A stretch of 64,000 nucleotides of DNA from NCBI GenBank assembly GCA_965112735.1, contig OZ218956.1, positions 3,162,001 through 3,226,000 on the forward strand. The letters are read 5' to 3'. Shown here in pieces: positions 21,619 to 30,728 of this stretch. Numbering within the stretch: position 1 is the stretch's first letter; each line of letters opens with the position of its first letter. Origin of the DNA: Phaeosaccion multiseriatum (taxonomy: Eukaryota; Ochrophyta, other classes). The translations under genes and the position numbers were made by a program. The notes under the pieces are model-generated. The model was given only the letters and a program-made list of their open reading frames with translations, was not told the origin of the DNA and ran no database searches.

Positions 21619-24600
21619 AGAGAGAGGGAGAGAGAGAGAGGGAGAGGGGGGGAGGAGAGAGAGCGTCGAAAGTCGAACACCACGACATTCCTTTGTGGTG
21701 AAACTCCCTCACCCACACATTCCCCACCCCACGCACCCACGCACGCACGTACCTCGCCACCTCCATGTAGAGCCTCTCCTTGCCCAGGGAGTAAGAGCCG
21801 AAGAGGAGCAGCGTGTCGAAGTCTTTGCTCTTGTGTAAGTGCTCCCGAGCCACGGCCGTCACCGCATCGATCGTGTCCTTTTGAGACGGGAAGGTGTACT
21901 GCGGGCGGCAGTAAGTGGTGTCCAGGAACAGCGTGTCGATTCGATTCGATGGTTCGCCTCGCTCCTGTCTATCGCTCTCCCGATCACGCTCCTCCTTCAT
22001 CCGTTGTAGCTGCAGCTTCTGCTCCGCTTGTTTGACGGCTCCCTGTCGGTACACTTCCGCTTCTGCAGCGACAGCGGGAGGCAACTTGTTGATGAGCGCC
22101 CCGCCACCACCATCCTTTCGCTCTTCTCCTCCTCCTTCTCCTCCTCCTTCTCCTTCTCCTTCTCCTCTTCCTCCTCCTCCTCCTCCTCCTCCTCCTCCTC
22201 CTTCTCCTTCTCCTCCTCCTCCTCCACCTCCTCCTCCTCCTCCTCCTCCTCCTCCTCCTCCTCCTCCGCCACCACCACCACCACCACCACCACCACCTCT
22301 TCCTCCTCCTCTCGCCCCGTCGTCGTTCGTCTCTTCTTCCCCACATCTATCCCCGCCTTCCACGCCCCTTCTACCATCCCCTTTCTCACTCTCCACCCGG
22401 CCACTATCACCCGCCCCCCCACCCTCGCCACTGCTGTTGCTGCTGCTGTTCCTACTCTCCTCCCTATCCTCCTCATCACCACGGCTCTTGCTGCCCGTCT
22501 TGGCGGTGGTGTTGCTGCTGCGGAGGCTTGCTGCTGCTGCTACAGGAGGCCCACTGTGCACCCGCTGATCGAACTTGAGGAGCTCCGGGTTCATTCGCAG
22601 CACCTCCTCCTGCGCCCAACGAAAGTCTCCCACGTGTAAATGGGTCTTTCCGTCGGGCATCTCGAACAAAAACAGAACAGAACCTGGGCAGTGGTTGGCG
22701 TCCAAAAGCGTGACCGTTACGCTTTCCTCCTCTACCTTCTTCTCCTCCTCCTCCTCCTGCTGCTGCTGCTGCTGCTGCTGGTGGTGGTACTTCCTTTTCT
22801 TCTTCAGCGGCGGCCGCTGCCGTGCTTTCCACCCTCTCCCTCTTGCCCTCGCCCCTTTCCCCCACCCCGCTCCTGGAGCCCAACGGAGCGGTATTTGGTG
22901 CGGCGTATTCATCTCTAGAGGCCGCAGGAACTTGGGGTTCACATCTAGCTCGAGCTGCACCAGCTTGAGGGTCGGAATGCTCCCGTAGATTAAGCCACAG
23001 CCAAAGCGCTTTCCCAGCCCGCAGTAATGGTCGCCGTGGAAGTGCGTGAGGAAGTACACTCGGGACAAGCTGCGCTTCGCCCATCGGAAGCCTTTGAATG
23101 CGGAATGCAGCAGTAAGCGGAAGGAATGCGGCAGTAAGCGGAATGAATGAATGAATGAATGCAGCAGTAAGCGGAATGAATGCAGCAGTAAGCGGAATGA
23201 ATGCACGGCAGTAAGCGGAATGAATGCAGCAGTAAGCGGAATGAATGCAACAGGGGGTAGGAGGGGTGGAGCGCGAGAGAGAGAGGAAGAGAGGCCGGGA
23301 GAGAGAGCCACACAAACAGAGGTAGAAAGACAAGATAGAGCATGCAGATAAGGGGGAAAGAAGAGAGAAGGAGAGAAAGAGAGCGAGGGAGGGAGAGTGA
23401 AAAGAGAATTAGTAGCAGTGGGTGAGAAACCTCATTCTTGCCTGTCTGTCACCCCAAGGCTCCTCACCATGCACTGCCATCCACTGCCATCCACTGCCAT
23501 GCACTTACCGTCCACAATGATGGGCATCATCGCACCGGGGACCTTCTTGAAGGCCGGGCAGGGCGAGTTGGAAGCGCCCCAGCCGAAGTAGTCGCCCGCA
23601 CTCATCTTCTTCTTCTTGGTCTTGTTCTTGATGTTGCTCCGGTCTCCTGCCACCCCTGCCACGGCCGCTTTGCCCTTGCCCTTCATCGCTATTGGCCAAC
23701 AAGTCGGGGTCGCAGTAGATAGAGCTTTGCCCCCCTTCTCCAATGCAGTACTAATGCTGGTGCTGGTGCTGGTGCTGGTGCTGCCCTTCGCCTGCTTCTT
23801 CTGCTCGAGCTCTTTCGCAGCCTCACCTCCTCGACTCCGTTTCCTCGCTGGGCCCATCAACACGTCATTAATACTCAGCGCCTTCGGAGCAGCTGCCACT
23901 GCTTGCCCTGCACCTCCCCCCCCCCCTTCCTCTGCGCTGTCAATGTCTACCACCACCACCTCCACGCCCCTCTTCTTCCCCTCTGTTCGGCCTGGAGGTG
24001 TGGTTGGAGCGCCGGAGGCAGCAGCAGCAGCGGCTGCAGCAGCGGCTTCAGACTTCTTCCTGCACTTCTTAACGTGTCCCACTCGCTGCTTCCAGGGCTT
24101 CCCAGTGAGGGCCACGTGGCAGAATAGGCACTCGTAGTTCTCACTCAATAACTCATCATTTCGAGGCAACTGAGCAGTAGTAGCCACAGCAGACTCTTTC
24201 GCTCTCACGTCTGCAGCCTCGCCAACACATCTCTTTCTTCGGCGGCCCTTCCCCCCCTCCGATGCACCTCCTGCTCCTGCTCCTCCTGCTCCTCCTCCGC
24301 CTCTTTCCACCGCTGCTTCTGCCTCCACCTCCTCTGCCCGGAAGGCAGCTTGCTGACTATCTAGGCAGGCGTTGATGTGCAATTCCTTGGCCCTCTCCCT
24401 CAAGCCCGACAGGTCCTGCCCACAGACGCAACACCCCTCCGGTGTCAGAGACTGCTCCACCGACCGTTCTTCTGAAGATCCTCCTTCCTCCTTGCCCACA
24501 CGTGCACATCCTCCACTTCGTACTGTGGTTGGCGCTGTGCCGCTCTCCTGCTGGTCGGCGCAATCGTTCACGTGCTTACACCTTTCCTCCATTGCAAGTT

Positions 24601-25195
24601 TTCCCAAGGACGTCAAACAGACGGGGCACAGAAGGGTCAGCGCTTCCTCAGTCTCAGCAGCAGAAGCAGCAGTAGCAGCAGTAGCAGCATTAGCAGTAGC
24701 AGCAACAGTAGTAGCAGCCATAGTCTGATCTCCTTCCCTGTCTCCCTCCTCCCTCCTGTGTCGACTCCTGTGTTCGCCTCTTCCCATGTCTGCCAGCGAG
24801 GATAGGGGCTGCCGTGTAACGCTTGAGGGCACATGGCCAAGGCACGTCACGTCATCGTCATCATCATCGTCATCACCATCGACAATGCCAAGGCAATCGC
24901 CCCTCCCTTCCTCCCCCTCGTCCTCGGTCGCTACCTCTCCTTCCTCCTCGTGCTCCTCCTCGGCCTCCGTCTCTGCAGCACCTATACTCTCCACTAGCCT
25001 GTCTTCTTGCCCTCCTTCTTGGCTGCTTGCGTCAGAACCCTCTCGCTCTTCGTACATCTCATCGTGACCACCTTCGACCGCAAGAGCATAGAAGCTCTCG
25101 CTGTCACCGTAGTGACTATCCTCATAGTCCTCTTCCTCCTGCTCCTCCTGCTCCTCCTGCTTCTCCTGCTCCTGCTCCTCCTCCTGCTCCTCCTC

Positions 25196-25230
<35 letters not shown>

Positions 25231-25813
25231 CCTCCTCCTCCTTCTTCTTCTTCTTCTGCTCCTGCACTTCGTCGTCTTCCTGCTCTCCCTCAGCCTCTTC
25301 TTGCTTCTCCTCCCGTTCTTCCTCCGTCTCAGAAACTCCCTCTTGCTCAGTATCCCCGTCCAGGTCAAACTCATTCTCATGCTGCTCTGGGCATTTCTCT
25401 CCGTCCTCCGTATGGGCCACCGTCTCCTCGCTGGTATGAGCACGCTGATCCGAACCCAGACCCTTAAGAAAGCCTTCTATGCTCTGTGATGGCGACGATA
25501 ATGATGACGATACGGAGGTGACCATGGCTTGGGAAGGAGAGGAGATGGAGACTGTCGGGCCCAAATCGAGTTCAGCCTCATCCATCTTGGCACTCCGTCC
25601 CACCTCCTCAACCCCTTCTCCAGCAGTATCAGAAGCAAGCGCCCTCTTTTTGGTTCTGCTACTGCTGCTCGAGAGGCTCAATTTCTTCCTCTTCTTCCCT
25701 GCCTTCCCTCCCTTCCTCGCCCCCAGGCACTCCGGGCAACGGTCGTGCAGCTTTGAGAAGGAGAGGAAGATCCTCTCACAGGCAACGCAAAAGCTCGCCT
25801 GCTCCTGCGCCAT
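20316..25813 (-). CDS. SNM1/Pso2-type DNA cross-link repair nuclease (DCLRE1A-like)
   Basis: Five exons (23509-25813, 21753-23091, 21292-21532, 21061-21116, 20316-20676) sum to 4302 nt, giving 1433 residues. The N-terminal half is acidic, with at least three Cys/His fingers of the UBZ kind (LCPVCLTSLGKL with HVNDCADQ; CCVCGQDLSGL with HINACLD; CLFCHVALTG with HVKKCRKK). The metallo-beta-lactamase core follows: CPAFKKVPG, FLTHFHGDHYCGL (the HxHxDH site, about residues 784-789), LLDANHCPGSVLFLFE, LHVGDFRW, then the beta-CASP part LFLDTTYCRPQYTFP, FGSYSLGKERLYMEVA and GFRPTGWTYK. It is a 5' exonuclease of interstrand cross-link repair in the nucleus. A roughly 150-residue Ser/Glu/Gly-rich insert (coded about 22100-22530) splits the catalytic core. 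Human SNM1A has about 1040 residues. Intron 1 holds a minisatellite. Confidence 0.9.
20690..20768. repeat. (TG)n microsatellite
   Basis: About 37 TG/CA units lie in intron 4 of SNM1, about 14 bp from the exon 5 acceptor, so the polypyrimidine tract is replaced by CA repeats on the coding strand. Confidence 0.9.
22128..22317. repeat. (CCT)n/(CTC)n tract inside SNM1 coding sequence
   Basis: This triplet tract encodes a long Gly run with Glu and Arg interruptions on the minus strand, inserted between two conserved parts of the nuclease core. The frame stays open across it. Confidence 0.85.
23097..23256. repeat. Minisatellite, about 21-bp unit
   Basis: About seven imperfect copies of GCAGCAGTAAGCGGAATGAAT lie in SNM1 intron 1 and end within 10 bp of the exon 2 acceptor. 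Confidence 0.9.
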
Positions 25814-26160
25814 GACGGAGCTTTTATTACTGGGCGTGCCTTGCCAAAGCGAAGCGAGCCATCCAGTGCCATCCAGTCCAGAAAAATGGCGCCAACCGAT
25901 TCCCCAACCCCCCCCCCGCCAACTCGCTCGCGGTATTCGACGGTATGAAGGGGATTCGACACACACACTCACACACACACTCACAAACACACGCATATGT
26001 TATTCTTAGGTTGATTCCTATCATTCAAAATATGTCTCCCTTCCCTACCGTGGCACTCCAGCCCCCCCCCCGGTCTTCCATCGAATCTCTGTACGAATAA
26101 ATTCAGCAGAAGACCCTCCAAATGAAAGCACCTACTCCCGTCAGCAGTCAGTCTCCGTCC
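25814..26160. other. Intergenic region upstream of SNM1
   Basis: This lies between the SNM1 start and the stop of the F-box-like gene, both on the minus strand. It holds a CCATCCAGTGCCATCCAG repeat copy (25859-25876) and a CACACT run (25960-25990). Confidence 0.45.
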
Positions 26161-27516
26161 TCAGTCCGGGCAGTTGCAGGGGTGTCCGTTGGCATGGACC
26201 CACTGCTTGATCTCCTGAAACACGTCGGGCTTGATGTCCCACTGTCTACCACTGCGCTCCTCCCCTCTCTTGATGCACTCTGGACACGAATACTTGTCCC
26301 ACGTACAGCCCACTTCTTCCGAGCGGAGCCACTGCAGCAGGGTCAGGCTCTTCCCAAAGAGCACAGCATACTGGCACAGCATCTTGTTCCAAAGGCAGAG
26401 GTCACGTGCATTAGCATGCAACCACCGCAGCGTGCCCAGCTGAGCGGTTGCAATAGCGGTATGAGCTCCGGTCTTCCACCTGCTGATCTCCCCTGTTCGC
26501 TCCCGCTCAGCCCTGACCTTGTCATTGTTCATCAGGAACTCCAGCACATTGATGCGTCCACTTCCAATAGCCTGAAGCCACACCGAGCAAGAAAATGGCG
26601 CCTTTGCGTCATCTGAGAGAAGCCACTCCAGCAGCTCGATGCCTCCCCTCCCCGCAGCAGCAGTGCAGACTTCTTCATCCCACGGGCATCTCCTGTCCTT
26701 GTCATGGGAGTCCGTGGAGCGTAGCCACTTGACGACGCTTGGGCTGTGCCGCTCGTTGGTCGTTGCTGACACGCACACGCTCTCATCCCAAGGGCAGCCC
26801 ATGTGAAAGAGAGCCTTGCACATGTCCACATCTCCATACTGAGCAGCTGCCTGGAACGTCTGGACCGAAAGTTGGTATCCTTGCCTCCGAGCCCAGTACA
26901 CGCGGTCGATAGATGCCACTATGCTCTTGAGTCTGGTCTTGGCGGCTCGTGCAACAATGTAGTAGTTCCTCCACTGCTTGCACACCGCCGCGACGAAGGC
27001 GTACTCTCCGCGTCCCACGAGCTCCATTACCTTTCCGTGCAGCTCCTTTATGGCCCACACCTTAGATTGTGCAGCATGCGACACAGCACTCACGCTCTCT
27101 CCCCTCTCCCCTCCAGCAGAGCTTACCCAAGGCAGCGTGGTATCGCTGCTGCTGCTGCTGCTACCGCTTCTATGTGATCTCTCCTCCTCGTTGCCCACGC
27201 ATGCAGCATCGTGCGTGGCACTTGGGGGGGCTGCTGACTCTTGGACCTTGAGGCGGAGAGTGAGGACCTCCTTCTCCCTCTCGAAAGCCTTCTGGTTCCG
27301 CTCCTCGTCCAGCACCTTGTCCTCCCTTTCAATCAGATATCTCTTCGCCTCCCTGAGATCTCTCTTCTCCTCCCTCAAGGCCCCGAGGTGCATCAGCAGC
27401 TCCTCCCTCCCTTCGGAAGCCGTCAAGGAGAGGTAGCAAGCTTCACCTCGCAGAGTCCGCTTTACCTCCTCTTCTTCCCTGTCCACCTTGTCAATCTTTT
27501 CGTTGATCCCATCCAT
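26161..27516 (-). CDS. F-box-like, ankyrin-repeat-like protein
   Basis: One uninterrupted frame of 451 residues runs from the ATG at 27516 (MDGINEKIDK). The first ~120 residues form a charged coiled coil. An F-box-like helix follows (ELHGKVMELVGRGEYAFVAA, then VCKQWRNYY). The rest is a series of degenerate ankyrin-type units with the motif GCPWDE or GCTWDK (MGCPWDESVC, RRCPWDEEVC, VGCTWDKYSC) alternating with LEWLL/LRWLH helices. Proteins with such CPWDE ankyrin units form large families in brown algae and related protists. F-box plus repeats suggests a substrate adaptor for an SCF ubiquitin ligase, but no target can be named. Being intronless among intron-rich genes suggests retroposition or recent family expansion. 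Confidence 0.7.
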   Translation of the reverse strand: MDGINEKIDKVDREEEEVKRTLRGEACYLSLTASEGREELLMHLGALREEKRDLREAKRYLIEREDKVLDEERNQKAFEREKEVLTLRLKVQESAAPPSATHDAACVGNEEERSHRSGSSSSSSDTTLPWVSSAGGERGESVSAVSHAAQSKVWAIKELHGKVMELVGRGEYAFVAAVCKQWRNYYIVARAAKTRLKSIVASIDRVYWARRQGYQLSVQTFQAAAQYGDVDMCKALFHMGCPWDESVCVSATTNERHSPSVVKWLRSTDSHDKDRRCPWDEEVCTAAAGRGGIELLEWLLSDDAKAPFSCSVWLQAIGSGRINVLEFLMNNDKVRAERERTGEISRWKTGAHTAIATAQLGTLRWLHANARDLCLWNKMLCQYAVLFGKSLTLLQWLRSEEVGCTWDKYSCPECIKRGEERSGRQWDIKPDVFQEIKQWVHANGHPCNCPD

Positions 27517-28625
27517 CTTGATCTCCCCCCACTCCGCAAGTTGTTTTCTCGTCGGGAAAAGTACGCACAAGGCTCGGGTGATTATCGGGTGATGCTTGGT
27601 GCGTACAAAATTCAATATTCAACGGTTGGAATCCACCAAACAAAGATCACAGAGTGGAAACCCGCTCTATTGTTCGTATGTCACTGGGTCACCACGGAGG
27701 ATGAAGTGGGGGGCGGAAGAAAGAGGCATGTAGGGCAGGACGTAACGTCACATTCTGTGAGGGAGAAGCGGGTGAATGATAAGGCGACTCAAACCTGCCA
27801 GCCGAACTGCTGCTGCGGCAAGAGCGAACTTGGGGGGGGGGGGAGGGGGGAGGGAGGCTCCGGGATCAGCCCCAGCCATGCACGCGCCTAGCGGCCTAGG
27901 CCTATTTGGGAAAATTGCCCGGCCTAGCGAGGGCCGTTTGCCCTCGGCCTATTTATATGCCGGCGCCTGGGTGGCCTAGGCGGGCCGGAGGCCCGCGGCC
28001 TAGGGCAGACGCCAACTAGGCTAGGCGGACGGTGGAAGTGCCCAGAGTACAAAGAGTAGTCAATTTCAAACTTGGTTCGTGTTGTCCTCGCTGGCCCTAC
28101 GAGGAGTGCAGGCCTACAGGTGTGCTGCTACCCACTGGCTGGGCGGCACCACGCACGCGCCCACGGTCACTGGGAGGCTGCCTAGAGGCGGGCTAGAGGC
28201 CGCCTAGGACTGAAAAGTGAGCGGCCTAGATCGACCGAAGGCCGAGCGGCCTAGCGGCCTAAAGCAAAACCGCTAGGCGTGCATGGGGCTGAGCGGGAGA
28301 CTGCATTAACCACACAGAGCAGGCAGAACGCTGCCTGACGTCCATTCTATTATTTGTCTTTGATGTGTGATGCTCAAAGCCCAAAGACCTCACCTGGTGC
28401 TCCCACACAACAACACATCTCTAAGGCGCTCATCCTCATCTCACGTCCTTAGCAAAAAGGCCACCGCAGCGCCACGTAGGTACCTGCGATGGAGAAAGAG
28501 GAAAGCCCTTCCCTCTCTCCCTTCCCTTCCCTTCTCTCCTCTATCTATGCCCCCCCCGCCCCCCCGTTCTTTTCGTCTTTCGTCCTCCTTTCTGGGTCCG
28601 GGTCTGGGTGTGGGTTTGCTGTATG
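27517..28625. other. Intergenic region with a short transposable element
   Basis: This lies between the F-box-like gene start and the GST stop. Apart from the inverted-repeat element at 27867-28291 and a G-run (27833-27850) I see no gene. Confidence 0.5.
27867..28291. mobile_element. Non-autonomous inverted-repeat element (MITE-like)
   Basis: The left end begins CAGCCCC, and about 20 bases of it match the reverse complement of the right end, CCGCTAGGCGTGCATGGGGC followed by TG. The left copy has two small insertions. The interior is packed with GCCTAGGC-type palindromes and has no coding potential. The flanking 8-mers tccgggat and agcgggag agree at five of eight positions, consistent with a decayed hAT-type 8-bp target duplication. 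A second copy of one end is at 46578-46662. Confidence 0.7.
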
Positions 28626-30424
28626 TCATACCTCCTCCTCCTCCTCCTCCAGCACTCGATCGGCGTGTGGACTGTAATACTCCACAATCTTGGGGTGAGC
28701 AGCCACCAACGCCGAGTGCTCCCTAAGCAGCGGGCATTCGTCCAACAAACTACGGCTGATAAAGTCCAGCACCCCGTTGCAGAGCCACTTCATCCTCGTG
28801 AATATGACCAAATCGCAAATGGTGATCGATTGCCCCACAAAGTAGGGGGTGCGCCCCTTCTCCAACAGGCCTTCCAAGAAGCCCAGCCACTTGGGCAGAG
28901 TGGTCTCTGAGAGTTGGTGCCGGAGCTGCTTTTTCTTGACGGGGTCTTGCTCGTAGATGGAGGGGCGAATGGCGGCTTGGATGTCCATCATACCTGCACA
29001 CACAGGGATACACCCAAGGCAAAACAGCCACACACAGATGAATATAGAGAGAGATTGGAGAGAGAGAGAGAGAGAGAGAGACCGAGAGAGAGAGAGGCCG
29101 GCATGGCCACCGGACGAACGAAAACGGGAAGGCAGGAGGAGAGGATGAAGTACTGGCCGAATGGAAGGATCGGCAGGCACTCTAAGGGCGTCCAAGCCCA
29201 CACACACACACCACCGTCCTGCGTAGACAGTTGGGTAGATAGGGATGCCCAAGGAGCACCACGACTTTTGCCCCTTGGGAGCCCGAACCGGAGGAAAAGA
29301 ACATGATTGTTCACATACTAGTAGGTAGGAAGTCTCACCTTCCATGACAGCGTCACATTGGGCAGCATCGATGAGGTCTGTGGGGTACAGCCCCCCAAGC
29401 TTGCCGGCGAAGCGGAGGATGGCGGCGCTTTGGGGTATTCTCACCCCGTCCGCTTCTAAGATTGGAAGCTGCTGAAAGGGCAGCTCTGAGGAGGAGGAGG
29501 AGGAGGAGGAGGAGGAGGAGGAGGAGGAAATGATGATGGTAGACAGATAGAAGGCAGCAGATGCGCCAGGGTGGGGAGAGAAGAGCGAAGGGGTGAGTGG
29601 AGGTCGGGTGTGGCCCAGGCACGGAAAGAGGGAGGAAATCCCCCAAGTCGTGGGTGGGACAGAGAGAGACAGGAAAGAGTCGAATAGCTCGAGTCATAGT
29701 TCCAAAGGAGGATGCAGATGGGAGGGAGTAGCAGGAGCACCATAGTTTGTAAGGAAGGCCCTCCACGATCACCCCACCTCTCCTCCCGCATACTGCTTAT
29801 CGTACCTGCTCTAATTCTCACAAACTCCTCCCTACTGACGCGTTTGTCCTGGAACGGGACTCCTCCGATGTAGAATGCGAGGCGGATGGCCTCCGCAGGG
29901 CCTGAAACGGATGCACACGGAACAAAACCGGGGAGGGGCAGCGTGGAGGGGCAGGGTGGTACAAGCCCGGTAGAAGATGGAGACGGAGGACGGGCAGAGG
30001 AACGTGATAGAGGGACAAAACAAAGTCAGTGGCTGCACTTTACGAGTTTGTATGGCTCTCCGCTACGAGTCTTACACCCCAATCACGGTCCACTCTGCAA
30101 TCACCCGTGCTAATCCCCCCCTGCTGGGAATTAGCGGGACACAGGGAGAGAGAGAGAAGGGGGGGAGAGAAAAGCGAGGGAGAAAAAGAGAGGGGGGCAG
30201 AGAGGCATAGAAAGACAGAGAGAGAAGAGAGAGGGAGAGAGCAGATAGCAGAAGAGCTCTTCCGGACACGTTGCTGTTCTCACCCATCGCAGGCCTCTTG
30301 CCGCTGCTGCTCTCCTGCTCCTGGCATGCTCTCTCCCTCGCACTCCGACTCTCACTCCCTCACCTGGGATATCAAAGTAGGTGAGCACTAATTCCTGAGG
30401 CGGAGCTCTCGGCTTCGATGTCAT
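28626..30424 (-). CDS. Glutathione S-transferase, sigma-like
   Basis: Four exons (30364-30424, 29806-29901, 29339-29485, 28626-28993) sum to 672 nt, giving 223 residues, a normal GST length. The N-terminal thioredoxin-fold part reads LVLTYFDIPGPAEAIRLAFY with the expected catalytic-type Tyr in TYF, then QLPILEADGVRIPQSAAILR with the glutathione-binding QS pair. The C-terminal all-helical domain contains PYFVGQSITICDLVIF, the usual N-cap box region. It conjugates or isomerises substrates using glutathione in the cytosol. An acidic tail (EEEEEE) ends the protein. The start at 30424 gives a standard GST N-terminus. Intron 3 carries a (GGA)n run on the plus strand. Confidence 0.88.
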
Positions 30425-30728
30425 GTCACCGCACACGGGGCCTTGGTCTTTGGCCCACCACAAGTTGAAGTAGAAAGAGACTGAAAGAAAGCAAACACCC
30501 CAACGCGATGGTCTTCAGAAAGTGCTGTCCGTCTACTTGGATAAAATACTCCTATATGTCTCAGTAAAAGAAGAGCAATGGGGGAAAAAGAGAGGTGGAG
30601 TTGTGACAGTTTCAGTTTCAAGTCTTCTTCAAGGGCGCTGAAACTGAAACTGACTTCACAAATGGCGACTTCTTTCATCGCGCCTTTTGTGGGCGCTTTT
30701 GCCACATTATGGATCTCCCACACGAAAC
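30425..30728. promoter_or_regulatory. Divergent promoter region with inverted repeat
   Basis: This 304-bp region lies between the GST and C2H2 protein starts. It holds the perfect inverted repeat described at 30607-30652. Confidence 0.5.
30607..30652. promoter_or_regulatory. 14-bp perfect inverted repeat CAGTTTCAGTTTCA
   Basis: The arms CAGTTTCAGTTTCA (30607-30620) and TGAAACTGAAACTG (30639-30652) are exact complements with an 18-base loop. TGTGA and TCACA outside the arms are also complementary. It is placed 77 bp before the C2H2 start. Confidence 0.65.
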
